From: Bacillus timonensis
GTDB taxonomy: Bacteria; Bacillota; Bacilli; Bacillales; Bacillaceae_L
Length of the DNA stretch: 64,000 nt
Reading direction: 5' to 3'
Assembly (NCBI GenBank): GCA_020171895.1
Contig: JAIVAN010000004.1
Span: 372,001-436,000 of the forward strand
This document shows positions 34,566 to 43,044 of the stretch, one piece after another. The notes beneath the pieces are model-generated. The model saw only the letters and a program-made list of their open reading frames with translations. It did not search any database and was not told the DNA's origin. The position numbers and the translations under genes were made by a program. Within the stretch, counting starts at the first letter, position 1. Each line of letters begins with the position of its first letter.

Positions 34566-34808
34566 ATGTCAAGACGTAAACCTAAGGTTATACATGTCGA
34601 TAAATTAATTGTAAAAGCAAAAGAAGTTGTCATCTTAGATGAAGGGAGAAAACGCCGCTTTGATCCATGGTTAGGTAGAAGAATAGATGATGACATTGAT
34701 GTTGACGTAGATGTTGATGTGAAAACAGATGGAGACGATATTGAAGTTGACGTCGATGTTGATATAGATCGAGAAGATGATAAAAGAAGACCTTTCTCTT
34801 GGATATAA
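34566..34808 (+). CDS. Small acidic protein with Asp-Val repeats
   Basis: Protein of 80 residues. A basic N-terminal third (SRRKPKVIHVDKLIVKAKEVVILDEGRKRRFDPWLG) is followed by alternating acidic/aliphatic repeats, DIDVDVDVDV and IEVDVDVDID, then DREDDKRRPFSWI. Strict Asp-Val alternation would form a beta-strand with one carboxylate face, a plausible divalent-metal or mineral-binding surface. AGGAGGTC site, a sigma-K promoter above and a terminator below make it a single-gene transcript. Family unknown. Confidence 0.65.
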   Translation: MSRRKPKVIHVDKLIVKAKEVVILDEGRKRRFDPWLGRRIDDDIDVDVDVDVKTDGDDIEVDVDVDIDREDDKRRPFSWI

Positions 34809-34815
34809 GGTAAGC

Positions 34816-34852
34816 AAAAGCCTTAGCATACAGGTTGCTAAGGCTTTTTTGC
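34816..34852 (+). terminator. Terminator after the Asp-rich gene
   Basis: Stem AAAAGCCTTAGCA / TGCTAAGGCTTTT with loop TACAGGT, followed by TT. Confidence 0.88.
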
Positions 34853-34880
34853 ACCCTTTTTTCAATTTTTTCATACAGAT
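34853..34880 (+). promoter_or_regulatory. Probable sigma-K/sigma-E promoter
   Basis: AC (34853-34854), 17-bp spacer, CATACAGAT (34872-34880). The last two bases deviate from the sigma-K consensus. Located 25 bp before the YheC/D gene. Confidence 0.5.
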
Positions 34881-34904
34881 AGGAAAAAATAGTGAGGGAT
34901 TTCT

Positions 34905-36212
34905 ATGCTTACAAATATGAGTATTAAAGAGGGATTATCATCTAAAGCGATCCTAACCATTCATCCTAGAGTCGCTCAGCAATTAGAAATTGAGAATTGG
35001 TTTATTGGGTATGTGAGATTTGGACTAGAATCTAAGGAAGTAAAGGTCTATCAATCAGAATCTGTATCAGAAAAAGAAATTGAACTGTCAAAAGGGTTAA
35101 TTGAAGACTTAATGCTGCCAACTTTTTGTGTATATGATTTAATCGCTGAAGGAAATGAAATTAAGATTGGACCATTTATTGGGATTTTAGGAAAAGGAAA
35201 TACGAAAACATTAACAAAGTATGTTAAGGACTATCCTAAAATAAGAGGAGCGATAATGTCTTTTTCATTAACGGGTATTGATGAGGATGCTTTGCTAATA
35301 GACGGATCGATTTATAATCCCACGTTAAATTCTTGGGAAAGAGGAAAGTATGGATATCCTGGAGTTATCTTTAAAAAAGTAGGGATTAGTAAATTTTGGC
35401 GCGAGCATTTTCATTCTCTACTTAATAACCGTGTTTTTAATACGTATAAGTTCAACAAATGGGAAATGTACAATTGGCTTAAAAATATTCATGAACTAAA
35501 GGAACATTTACCCTACACTGCGAAACTAGCTCACCCAGAGGAAATTTTTAATAAAACTAGAAAATTCCGTTCAGTTTATATAAAGCCCGTGATCGGATCA
35601 TTAGGTTCGGGAATAAAGAAAGTCCATCAAGAGGGCGGAAAGTTCATTTTAAGCTATCGGAAAAATAATAAAAATATCAATGTTGTGTTTAACAATAAAG
35701 AAGATGCCTTAAAACACTTCGGAGAGATATTTCGAGAGAAGACATATATCATTCAAGAAGGATTGGAGTTACAAACTACAGATAAACGAATGATCGATTT
35801 CCGGGCAATTGTTTTAAAAAATGAAGAAGGAAAGTGGGAAGCACTTGGTCTTTTGTGTAAGTGTGGCACTGTTGGCAGTGTAATAAGCAATCGTGCAGCT
35901 GGAGGATCACTAGACTTCGGCATTCATGCTCTACAAGAGGTTTATGGCTTAAGTAAAGTAGAAGCGCTCATAAAACATGATGAGATCCTTCAAGTTGCAC
36001 TTGAAGCTGCGAAAGGAATTGACATGCAAGGCTTACAATACGGTAATCTCGGAATCGACATGGCATTGGATAAACATGGTCACATTTGGCTAATAGAAAT
36101 AAACAATCGTGACCCCCATCATAGCCTTATCCTATCTGCTGGAGATGAAGAATTATTTCAAAAGGTGAATACAAAAAATATGCTTTATGCTAGGTTTTTA
36201 GCAGGCTTTTAA
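34905..36212 (+). CDS. YheC/YheD-family ATP-grasp protein 1 (spore coat-associated)
   Basis: Protein of 435 residues. The N-terminal YheC/D region (about 1-190) ends in FNTYKFNKWEMYNWLKNIHELKEHLPYTAKL, a hallmark of the family. An ATP-grasp catalytic domain (about 205-430) follows, with SVYIKPVIGSLGSGIKKVH, IQEGLELQTTDKRMIDFRAIV, CGTVGSVISNRAAGG and the metal-ligand EINNRDPHHS. B. subtilis YheC and YheD associate with the coat. ATP-grasp enzymes join a carboxylate to an amine or thiol; the substrate is not known. First of three YheC/D paralogues in the window. Confidence 0.85.
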   Translation: MLTNMSIKEGLSSKAILTIHPRVAQQLEIENWFIGYVRFGLESKEVKVYQSESVSEKEIELSKGLIEDLMLPTFCVYDLIAEGNEIKIGPFIGILGKGNTKTLTKYVKDYPKIRGAIMSFSLTGIDEDALLIDGSIYNPTLNSWERGKYGYPGVIFKKVGISKFWREHFHSLLNNRVFNTYKFNKWEMYNWLKNIHELKEHLPYTAKLAHPEEIFNKTRKFRSVYIKPVIGSLGSGIKKVHQEGGKFILSYRKNNKNINVVFNNKEDALKHFGEIFREKTYIIQEGLELQTTDKRMIDFRAIVLKNEEGKWEALGLLCKCGTVGSVISNRAAGGSLDFGIHALQEVYGLSKVEALIKHDEILQVALEAAKGIDMQGLQYGNLGIDMALDKHGHIWLIEINNRDPHHSLILSAGDEELFQKVNTKNMLYARFLAGF

Positions 36213-36249
36213 TCTTAGAAAATTGTTGATTTGTATTTTCGTGCCAATC

Positions 36250-36277
36250 ACTTGATATGACGCGCTTTCATATACTA
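36250..36277 (+). promoter_or_regulatory. Probable sigma-K/sigma-E promoter
   Basis: AC (36250-36251), 17-bp spacer, CATACTAAT (36269-36277), with deviation in the last two positions. Located 30 bp upstream of the second YheC/D gene. Confidence 0.5.
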
Positions 36278-36306
36278 ATAGGAATGAAGATAAAAGGGTT
36301 GATGCG

Positions 36307-37605
36307 ATGAAAATTCAATGGATGGAAACGGATGAAAATAATATCTTACTTATCTCTGAAGCAACAAGAGCAAAATATAGATTGTTTCACAAAAGAATCA
36401 TCGTACATCTCGGTGCGTGGAAAAGAGAAGTAGACATTATGGAGTGTGAAGAACTAGAAGAAAATACAATAGGTCTTCCTATGTCATTAGAAATCCCTTT
36501 TTTAATGCCAGAAGACATTGAGTACGACATGGTTGTGGATGATAGAGAAGTGTTCGTGGGGCCTATTATTGTTTATATTCCTTTTAAAAAATCGAAACAA
36601 TTAACTGAGTCCAAGCTAGATTCCTATAAAAAGAGGTTTAAAAACCAAGAACTCTTTAATGGATGCATCATTATTTGTACAGAGGAGGATATTGACACGG
36701 AGAGTGATTGTGTGGAGGGCTACTATTATCATAAGGAAACCCATGAATGGAAGAGAGGTCATTTTCCGTTACCACATGTTATTTTTACAAGATTGCAATT
36801 GAGACAAACGACATACAATCATCTCGTTTTACGGATAGGAGATAAGATATTTAACTCGAAAATTTTTAATAAATGGGAGTTATGGAAGTGGTTGCATGAC
36901 AATGAAACTGTTAAAGATTTCTTGCCAACTACTAGGGAATGTTTATCTCTTGAACAAATAGATAATATGCTGGAACAGTTCCAGATTGTCTATCTTAAAC
37001 CTACTTTTGGAAGTAGTGGGCGAGGTATATACCGAGTGGCTAAAATACATTCTGGTTATGTAATTGAAGGTAAAAACTATCGGGAACTCGTTCACCAACT
37101 TGAAAATAGTAGAAAATTAACTGAGTTCGTTGAGAAGAAAAACTATTTAATTCAGCAAGGGATTATCGTTAACAACTCAGCAAGACATTCAGACTTTCGT
37201 TGTTATTTACAGATGAATGGGTTAAAGCAGTGGGTATGTCAAGGGATCATCGGAAGAATTGGAAAAGAAGGAAAGGTGACAACAAACTTAAAGCATGTAG
37301 ATGAAATATTAACAGGAAAAGAAGCATTAATGAAAGTGTTTGATATTGATTCTCAACGTGCTGAAGAAGTTGAAAAAAAGCTGATTAGAACATCGATAAC
37401 TGTTTGTCATGAGTTAAATAAAACATGCGGCCATTTCGGAGATGTAGCGATTGATATAATTGTGGATAGTGACCTTAATGTGTGGATTTTAGAGATTAAT
37501 AAGAGGTATGGGTCACAAAGCATATTAAAGATGCAGAAAAAAGAGTTGTATCACTTATTAAAGATTACTCCGTTTTATTATGCAAAAGCATTAGCCGGCT
37601 TTTAA
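36307..37605 (+). CDS. YheC/YheD-family ATP-grasp protein 2
   Basis: Protein of 432 residues with the same plan as the preceding gene: FNSKIFNKWELWKWLHDNETVKDFLPTTREC, then the ATP-grasp domain with IVYLKPTFGSSGRGIYRV, LIQQGIIVNNSARHSDFRCYLQ, GKEGKVTTNLKHVDEILTG and LEINKRYGSQ. In the last motif a Lys replaces the usual Asn-Asn/Arg context (EINKR), as in other family members. AAAGGGTTGATG precedes the ATG. Substrate unknown; presumed to act in coat assembly. Confidence 0.85.
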   Translation: MKIQWMETDENNILLISEATRAKYRLFHKRIIVHLGAWKREVDIMECEELEENTIGLPMSLEIPFLMPEDIEYDMVVDDREVFVGPIIVYIPFKKSKQLTESKLDSYKKRFKNQELFNGCIIICTEEDIDTESDCVEGYYYHKETHEWKRGHFPLPHVIFTRLQLRQTTYNHLVLRIGDKIFNSKIFNKWELWKWLHDNETVKDFLPTTRECLSLEQIDNMLEQFQIVYLKPTFGSSGRGIYRVAKIHSGYVIEGKNYRELVHQLENSRKLTEFVEKKNYLIQQGIIVNNSARHSDFRCYLQMNGLKQWVCQGIIGRIGKEGKVTTNLKHVDEILTGKEALMKVFDIDSQRAEEVEKKLIRTSITVCHELNKTCGHFGDVAIDIIVDSDLNVWILEINKRYGSQSILKMQKKELYHLLKITPFYYAKALAGF

Positions 37606-37647
37606 CATGATAGCTCTCGAATGAGGGCTTTTTCTTTTTGGATAGTT

Positions 37648-37905
37648 CTATCCTGAAAATAGAACACTGTATGTGGGGTGTTAACCTTCGTTGCAGGAAC
37701 CTCGCTTTCCACGGGGCGCAACTTGAGCCTCCTCAACTGCGTCTGTGGGGTCCGGGGCCCTGCGCATGTCCCACAGGAGTCTCGGCCCTTCCACTCCAAT
37801 TAATACGTATTAGATACTAAATGCCAACATTCTATAAACGCGAATTTAAGCTCACATTTCATTCTTCATAGTACAAATTTTATATTACATGGAAGTCTAC
37901 TTTAT
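37648..37905 (-). repeat. Dispersed palindromic repeat, copy 8
   Basis: Reverse copy: CCTGAAAATAG right end at about 37651, core GTGTTAAC (37678-37685) to ATTAATAC (37799-37806), left flank ending at TACATGGAAGTCTAC (about 37889-37903). The right end lies about 45 bp after the YheC/D-2 stop. Confidence 0.83.
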
Positions 37906-37940
37906 AAGATCAAAGGATAGCTGTAATCAAATTAGAAGTA

Positions 37941-37967
37941 ACCTTTTGGGCGGGTGTTCATATGTAT
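37941..37967 (+). promoter_or_regulatory. Possible sigma-K-type promoter
   Basis: AC (37941-37942), 16-bp spacer, CATATGTAT (37959-37967). The match is imperfect, and the next gene starts about 155 bp downstream. The leader contains a 30-codon frame from ATG 38085 with its own GAGGAG site that overlaps the gene start, a possible coupling peptide. Confidence 0.3.
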
Positions 37968-38122
37968 AGATATGTAGATTCATATTTCCATTAAATTCAA
38001 ACTCATCGAAGAAAATGGTTTATCTAAACCTGATAGCTGCTTTAATCCATAGTTTCTTGAACAAAGCGGGTGAACGAGGAGACTATGTTGCAGCCTATAA
38101 AAAATGAATGTGGAGGGAAACA

Positions 38123-39340
38123 ATGGAGACGATTGTTTTTCTTGGTACAAATAAGTCTGGCACTAGTCGTGACGTAATTAAAGAGGCTGTAAAGATGGGA
38201 TTCTACGCTGTTGTGTTTACAGATCGTTCAAAATTTCTTTCACAGCGCAAGGAGTTTGAGGAAGTACATGAATTGATATTATTGGATTTATCGTCGGAAA
38301 TAGAGATTAGACAGAAGTTAGATGAACTTATGAGTCAAGGAAAAGATCTAAAAGGAATCATGAGTGTAATTGACCCTTTTGTTTTTTTGGCGGCAAAGTT
38401 GGGCAAGGAATATTGTCATTCACCGTTATCCTTGGAATGTATTAAGCAGCTAGAGGACAAAGCGGTGGCAAGATCTCTACTAAAAGGTCATCATTCTGTA
38501 CCCTTTTTTGACATCGTTGAAATAGACCAAGATGTAAATCAATACTTATATGGTATGAAAAACTTTCCACTAATTGTTAAATCACCAGTTTCCAATGGTT
38601 CAAAGGATGTTTTTTTAGCAGAAAATAAACTGGAATTGGAACGGTCGCTATTAATACTTAAGAAAAAATTCCCGAAAAGTCCGATCTTAATAGAAGAATA
38701 TTTGGAAGGCCCACAATATTTAGTGGAAGTTCTTGCATATAGAGGAAAATATGAAATTGTGGCAGTGGTCAAGCAAGAAGTCACGAAATACGAAAGATTT
38801 ATTGTGACAGGCTATCACTTTCCTTCGAAGCTTTCAAGTGAAGCATTTCTTGAGTTGCAAGAAACGATATCATCCGTTTTATACAAGTTAAATATGCAAA
38901 ACGGTTCATGTCATTTCGAAATGAGATTAGTAGATTCAAAGTGGAAAATCATTGAAATTAACCCTCGAATGTCTGGTGGAGCCATGAACAGAATTATTGA
39001 AACGGGTTGTGGGGTTAATTTAGCGAAAGAAACAATAAAATTAGTACTAGGTGAGAAGCCAGAAATCACATGGCAATATGAAAAGTACATCTTTGCGTAC
39101 TTTATGACCATTCAATCTGCAGGAACGCTTCTAAAAGTAACAGGAAAAAACCGTGCGAGCTCCTTTCCAGGTGTCGAAGAAGTATATATCAAACCAAGAA
39201 AAGGAATGCTACTCACCCCACCAACATCAATGGGCCATCGCTATGCATACGTCCTCGCATCCGGAACAAGCAGCGAAGAAGCAAAACAAAGAGCACAAGA
39301 AGCAGCCAAGCAAATCAAATTCTACTTAGAGCCACTTTGA
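38123..39340 (+). CDS. ATP-grasp carboxylate-amine ligase (CarB/BioC-type fold)
   Basis: Protein of 405 residues. A Rossmann-like N-domain (METIVFLGTNKSGTSRDVIKEAVKMGFYAVVFTDR) precedes the ATP-grasp domain: LEDKAVARSLLKGHHSVPFFDIVE, FPLIVKSPVSNGSKDVFLAEN, LIEEYLEGPQYLVEVLAY, and metal ligands in CHFEMRLVDSKWKIIEINPRMSGGAMN. It differs from the YheC/D family and resembles peptide-bond-forming ligases such as carnosine synthase or bacilysin-type enzymes. The substrate is unknown. The ATG at 38123 with GTGGAGGG upstream is preferred over 38108. Confidence 0.82.
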   Translation: METIVFLGTNKSGTSRDVIKEAVKMGFYAVVFTDRSKFLSQRKEFEEVHELILLDLSSEIEIRQKLDELMSQGKDLKGIMSVIDPFVFLAAKLGKEYCHSPLSLECIKQLEDKAVARSLLKGHHSVPFFDIVEIDQDVNQYLYGMKNFPLIVKSPVSNGSKDVFLAENKLELERSLLILKKKFPKSPILIEEYLEGPQYLVEVLAYRGKYEIVAVVKQEVTKYERFIVTGYHFPSKLSSEAFLELQETISSVLYKLNMQNGSCHFEMRLVDSKWKIIEINPRMSGGAMNRIIETGCGVNLAKETIKLVLGEKPEITWQYEKYIFAYFMTIQSAGTLLKVTGKNRASSFPGVEEVYIKPRKGMLLTPPTSMGHRYAYVLASGTSSEEAKQRAQEAAKQIKFYLEPL

Positions 39341-39381
39341 TTTTTTTGTGGTGCAAAAAGATAACGAATTCAGCTAGTTTA

Positions 39382-39458
39382 CCCCGCGGAAAGCGAGGTT
39401 CCTGCAACGAAGGTTAACACTCCATGTTGAGTGTAACGAATTTTATTTTCAGGGTAGC
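39382..39458 (+). repeat. Dispersed repeat, left-truncated copy 9
   Basis: Begins inside the core at CCCCGCGGAAAGCGAGG and continues through GGTTAACAC (39412-39420) to TTTTCAGGGTA (about 39446-39456). The right end lies 27 bp before the next ATG. The left half is missing. Confidence 0.8.
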
Positions 39459-39483
39459 CATTATTTGAAAAGAGGAGGAAACG

Positions 39484-40524
39484 ATGATGACCACAGTGGG
39501 CATGCTTCACTACCGTAAACATCCTCACTCTAACAAAAAAGCATTCGCTTGTGCAGCAGTTGCAAAAATGATGGGAATCCAATTCTACTACTTTTCACCA
39601 GGCGCAGTTGAACTAACAAGCAAAACGATCTGGGGCTGGATTTACGAAAACAATCAATGGAAGCAAAAACAACTACCCTTCCCTGACGTCATCTATAATG
39701 CAGCACCCTCCAAAAGCAAAAACCAAAAGGCAATTCGAAAAAAACTAAAGAAAACAATTCCGTTTACAAGCCATTCAATTGGTTCAAAGTGGACTGTATA
39801 TAAAAAACTGATCGAAGATGGAAAATTCACAGAAAACATCATCCCAACCTTCAAAGTAACCACAGTCGATTCTGTCATTAACTTTATCCGCACAAACACC
39901 AAAATCGTATTTAAACCAATCTTTAGTAACCAAGGAAGAAATGTATACTTCATTGAAGCTAATGATGAAAATTTTTTGCTTAAAGCAGAGGAAGAAAGCG
40001 TTGAACTAACAATAAATATGCTAGAGGATTTTATTCAACATAAAATAGCTGAAAAGGAGTATATTGTTCAACCATTTATAGAATGCAAGACAAAGGCTGG
40101 ACTTTCATACGATTTTCGCTTGCATGTTCAAAAGGAAGGCCGAGGTAAATGGACGATCACATCTATTTATCCACGAGTTGCACCTGGGACAGAAAAAATA
40201 ACAAGTAACATAAGCAGTGGTGGCTATCGTGGAGAACTGGACTCTTTTTTACAGCATGAATTCTCAGAGAAAAGCTTTGATATAAAAAAAATGCTCGAAT
40301 ACTTCTCTCTTACCTTCGCAAGTCATTTTGACAGCCTCTATGGGAATAAGCTGGACGAATTGGGAATCGATGTAGGAATCGATCAAAGTCATAAGCTTTG
40401 GATATATGAAGTGAATTGGCGACCAGGCTGTAAACAACGAGAATTTGAATTTGCAAAAAACTTCATTCCATATGCTGCGTATCTTGCAAAGAACCAAAAT
40501 GTTAATGAAAAGGTGGGGAATTAA
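39484..40524 (+). CDS. YheC/YheD-family ATP-grasp protein 3 (short form)
   Basis: Protein of 346 residues, shorter at the N-terminus than the other two YheC/D paralogues. It has TSHSIGSKWTVYKKLIEDGKFTENIIPTFKV, ATP-grasp motif IVFKPIFSNQGRNVYFIE, IVQPFIECKTKAGLSYDFRLHVQ, and the terminal LWIYEVNWRPGCK. The opening MTTVGMLHYRKHPHSNKKAFACAAVAKMMG is typical of YheC-like family starts. AGAGGAGG precedes an ATGATG. The next gene begins at the base after its stop codon, so the two are co-translated. Confidence 0.85.
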   Translation: MMTTVGMLHYRKHPHSNKKAFACAAVAKMMGIQFYYFSPGAVELTSKTIWGWIYENNQWKQKQLPFPDVIYNAAPSKSKNQKAIRKKLKKTIPFTSHSIGSKWTVYKKLIEDGKFTENIIPTFKVTTVDSVINFIRTNTKIVFKPIFSNQGRNVYFIEANDENFLLKAEEESVELTINMLEDFIQHKIAEKEYIVQPFIECKTKAGLSYDFRLHVQKEGRGKWTITSIYPRVAPGTEKITSNISSGGYRGELDSFLQHEFSEKSFDIKKMLEYFSLTFASHFDSLYGNKLDELGIDVGIDQSHKLWIYEVNWRPGCKQREFEFAKNFIPYAAYLAKNQNVNEKVGN

Positions 40525-40959
40525 ATGAGTAACAACAAAAATCACCAATGTGATGAAAGTTGTGTTTGTTCAGCACTAAATGAATTGAAGGAACAACAGG
40601 ATTTGCTGAAAGGCTGCCCGACTAGTTGTTTTAGTAGTTTGCTTGTGAAAATTGTAAAAGTTGATACAATACCATTTATTCTTTTTGATGAAGAAGGTTT
40701 ATTTAAAGCAATGGTGGCAGGAGTTTGTCGTTCACCGTTTTTTAGAATAGAAGAAATTGATCTTGAAAACTGTTGTGCGACATTAATGGTGTTAATAGGG
40801 AGAACAATGGATGGATATGAAACAGAAGAAATATGTGACATGTATGCCTTAGAGAAATCAGAAACGTTTCTAACAGTCGACTTAACTTGTTTTTGTGCTG
40901 TCCAATGCTTAGATCTTGATTTAATGAAACGTAAAGTGATTATTGAACCAAAATGCTAA
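40525..40959 (+). CDS. CotZ/CotY-like spore coat (crust) protein 3
   Basis: Protein of 144 residues of the CotY/CotZ family: CDESCVCSALNELKEQQDLLKGCPTSCFSSLL, DTIPFILFDEEGLFKAMVAGVC, FFRIEEIDLENCCATLMVL, and TVDLTCFCAVQCLDLDL. It starts directly after the YheC/D-3 stop and uses GGTGGGG within that gene. Coupling of a crust protein to an ATP-grasp ligase suggests the ligase may modify this or related coat proteins; that is inference. Confidence 0.87.
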   Translation: MSNNKNHQCDESCVCSALNELKEQQDLLKGCPTSCFSSLLVKIVKVDTIPFILFDEEGLFKAMVAGVCRSPFFRIEEIDLENCCATLMVLIGRTMDGYETEEICDMYALEKSETFLTVDLTCFCAVQCLDLDLMKRKVIIEPKC

Positions 40960-41042
40960 CATCAAATTTGACGTTCTTTCTTTGTCTTATTCACAATATG
41001 ATTTACTAAAGAGATACCCTTATACATTCAAGGGGGATAAAG

Positions 41043-41393
41043 ATGAATATTACATGGTTAGAACTCACGTTTTTAGCATTGGCACATTTTAGACTGACAA
41101 GACTACTTGTATTTGACAGAATCACTGAATTTATTCGCAGACCTTTTATTGAAGAGGTGGAAGAAGAGGAAGATGGAGAAGTCGTAACATATATTAAATT
41201 CAAAGGAAATGGTTTAAGACGTTGGATCGGAGAGTTATTAAGCTGTTATTGGTGTACAGGTGTGTGGTGTGCTTTTTTCTTGTATGGCGCTTGGGTATAC
41301 TGGCCAGTTGGTACTGAACCTCTAGTCATTATCCTAGCCATTGCAGCTATAGGTGCGATTATTGAAAGTGTTATACAAAAACTGATCGAATAG
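41043..41393 (+). CDS. DUF1360 sporulation membrane protein (YjcA-like)
   Basis: Protein of 116 residues: MNITWLELTFLALAHFRLTRLLVFD, an acidic loop (EEVEEEEDGEVV), ELLSCYWCTGVWCAFFLYGAWVYWP, and a final hydrophobic helix. CxWCxGVW is the DUF1360 signature shared by B. subtilis YjcA and YngL. Its place between cotZ-like genes and spoVIF matches yjcA. AAGGGGGATAA precedes the ATG. Function unknown. Confidence 0.8.
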   Translation: MNITWLELTFLALAHFRLTRLLVFDRITEFIRRPFIEEVEEEEDGEVVTYIKFKGNGLRRWIGELLSCYWCTGVWCAFFLYGAWVYWPVGTEPLVIILAIAAIGAIIESVIQKLIE

Positions 41394-41413
41394 TCAGAGT
41401 GACCATTTATTTA

Positions 41414-41441
41414 ACCATCTAATGTTGACATGCATAAAATA
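41414..41441 (+). promoter_or_regulatory. Sigma-K-type promoter
   Basis: AC (41414-41415), 17-bp spacer, CATAAAATA (41433-41441), exact consensus, 30 bp before a 46-codon gene. Confidence 0.72.
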
Positions 41442-41470
41442 CTGTATTCAACTCGTTAGGAGGAACAATC

Positions 41471-41611
41471 ATGATGAATCCTATGTATGGTGGAAATTAC
41501 TTCTTTAAAAAGAAAAAAGTGAACAATCAACCTGAAAAACAAGCCGAAACAGTAAAAAAGAAAAAAGACGGCTGTGGCTGTGGCAAAAAAATAAAGAAAA
41601 ACAATAACTAA
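41471..41611 (+). CDS. 46-residue basic peptide, putative coat protein
   Basis: Small gene: ATG 41471 (a second ATG follows directly), TAA 41609-41611, with TAGGAGGAACAATC upstream. The product reads MMNPMYGGNYFFKKKKVNNQ, then a Lys-rich part and DGCGCGKK before a Lys/Asn tail. An exact sigma-K promoter upstream and a terminator downstream support a real single-gene transcript. The two-cysteine CGC motif and basic composition are common in small coat proteins. No family recognised. Confidence 0.7.
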   Translation: MMNPMYGGNYFFKKKKVNNQPEKQAETVKKKKDGCGCGKKIKKNNN

Positions 41612-41616
41612 CCCGT

Positions 41617-41651
41617 CCATCCTATCATGAGGATGGTCTTTATTTTTTTAT
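41617..41651 (+). terminator. Terminator after the 46-codon gene
   Basis: CCATCCT (41617-41623) / AGGATGG (41630-41636), followed by TCTTTATTTTTTT. Confidence 0.85.
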
Positions 41652-41696
41652 GCAAAATATTCTACAATGAGTGATAATTAGAACCTTGTGACAACT

Positions 41697-41758
41697 CTGA
41701 AAGCGAAAGTTCAGTAACGTAGGTTAACACCCAACATACAGCGTCGTATTTTCAGGGT
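41697..41758 (+). repeat. Dispersed repeat, right-end fragment (copy 10a)
   Basis: Diverged core end (CTGAAAGCGAAAGTTCAGTAACGTAGGTTAACAC, in part) through TTTTCAGGGTA, joined to copy 10b head to tail. Confidence 0.7.
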
Positions 41759-42072
41759 AGACTTCCATGCAATTTAAGAATTGCATCATAAAGGATGAAA
41801 TGTGACCTTGATTTTTAGTATCGAATGTTGGCTTTTAAGTAATTCATGCGTGTTAATCGGAGAGGAAGGAACCGAGACTCCTCGAAAATACTGACGCATT
41901 TCCTTCGTGCGGTGAGGACTCAAGGAAGCATATTCAAAGTCCTGTGGGAGATGCGCCGGGCTTGAGACCCCACAGGCAGTAGCCGAGGAGGCTCAAGTGG
42001 CGCCCCACGGAAAGCGAGGTTCCTGCAACGCAGATTAACACCCCTTGTACAGTGTCGTATTTTCAGCGTATC
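41759..42072 (+). repeat. Dispersed repeat with 61-bp internal extension (copy 10b)
   Basis: Full unit with core GTGTTAAT (41850-41857) to GATTAACAC (about 42032-42040). Between GAGACTCCT and GTGGGAG it carries 61 extra bases (about 41883-41943; TGACGCATTTCCTTCGTGCG in the middle), flanked by TCCT on both sides. The right end TTTTCAGCGTA lies about 48 bp from the stop of the haloperoxidase-like gene. Confidence 0.83.
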
Positions 42073-42119
42073 CATAAAAAAGCACCCCATGTTAACATGA
42101 AGTGCTTAACGTCCTTCAA

Positions 42120-43016
42120 CTATGAAGGCGGCAGAAAAAGCTTCGGTTTCGGTGTGTCACAAGGTGAACGATCGTACGAATCTTTTCTTATTAAAGACAT
42201 ACATCGATTATTGAATTTAAACGGAATATACTGCTTGTAATTCGTTGGAGGATCAATGTCTGCATCTCTATAGCGGTAATATGGAGTATCAATAGGTAGA
42301 TTATTCAAATCCTTTTCTCTTCTTAACTTCCTCACAATCATTGAACCAATATGGCGTCCGAGTCTGAGACCTTCGTCATTATCAATTGGGAAGTGTACTC
42401 CTCCATACAACCTAGAAACCGCACATTCCTCTGCTTGCTCTCTTAATTTCTGTGATTCTGCTGGAAAAAAGTAGCTTAATACTGCTTCAGCACACCCTGC
42501 AATTGTCGCATGACCGGATGGGTAAGTTGGGTGTCTCGGGGTACATATGATTGTAGCTAAGTCTTGATCGAGCTGATTTGGACGAGCTACCTTCCACTTG
42601 AACTTGAAATCCCAAGCGATCACAAATGCATCATGTAGGGCTTTGTGCACGGCAGAATGAATACGAGCGGCACGAGGTGCCGTTACTCCATACGTATCAA
42701 TCAGTCGGTCAATAATAGGAGTGAATTGCTTTGTTGCTACACCTGTTCCCCAATATTTAGCAATGTCAATGTGTCGCTTAGTTGTTTGTTCTAGTGCCTT
42801 ATGCACCTTTGTTAATTCATCATTCCAATCAATATCATTTGGCTCTTTTATCGCAAAAGTAATCGGTCGATTTCGGCTATCTAAGAAGTTGCCCTTATCA
42901 TCGCGTTTAAAATAATTCGTTAACCATGCACCAGCAGATGGTTCTTCTGCTTGACGAGGAGGATGGTTTTCTCCAGCATAAGGAATGTCTGTCCACAAAG
43001 AATAGTTTGTTTCCAC
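42120..43016 (-). CDS. Vanadium-dependent haloperoxidase/PAP2-family protein
   Basis: Protein of 298 residues, GTG start after AAGGAGGAG. It carries the complete vanadate/phosphate-binding signature: K142 and R145-P146 (KWKVARP), S167-G168-H169 (TYPSGHA), and R202 with H208 (SRLYGGVHFP). H208 would ligate vanadate and H169 would be the acid-base residue. Such enzymes oxidise halides with hydrogen peroxide or act as acid phosphatases; sequence alone does not decide. There is no signal peptide and a sigma-K-like promoter precedes it, so it may be a spore coat enzyme. Confidence 0.85.
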   Translation of the reverse strand: METNYSLWTDIPYAGENHPPRQAEEPSAGAWLTNYFKRDDKGNFLDSRNRPITFAIKEPNDIDWNDELTKVHKALEQTTKRHIDIAKYWGTGVATKQFTPIIDRLIDTYGVTAPRAARIHSAVHKALHDAFVIAWDFKFKWKVARPNQLDQDLATIICTPRHPTYPSGHATIAGCAEAVLSYFFPAESQKLREQAEECAVSRLYGGVHFPIDNDEGLRLGRHIGSMIVRKLRREKDLNNLPIDTPYYRYRDADIDPPTNYKQYIPFKFNNRCMSLIRKDSYDRSPCDTPKPKLFLPPS

Positions 43017-43044
43017 GTAAACTCCTCCTTTCGTTGTTTTCTAT

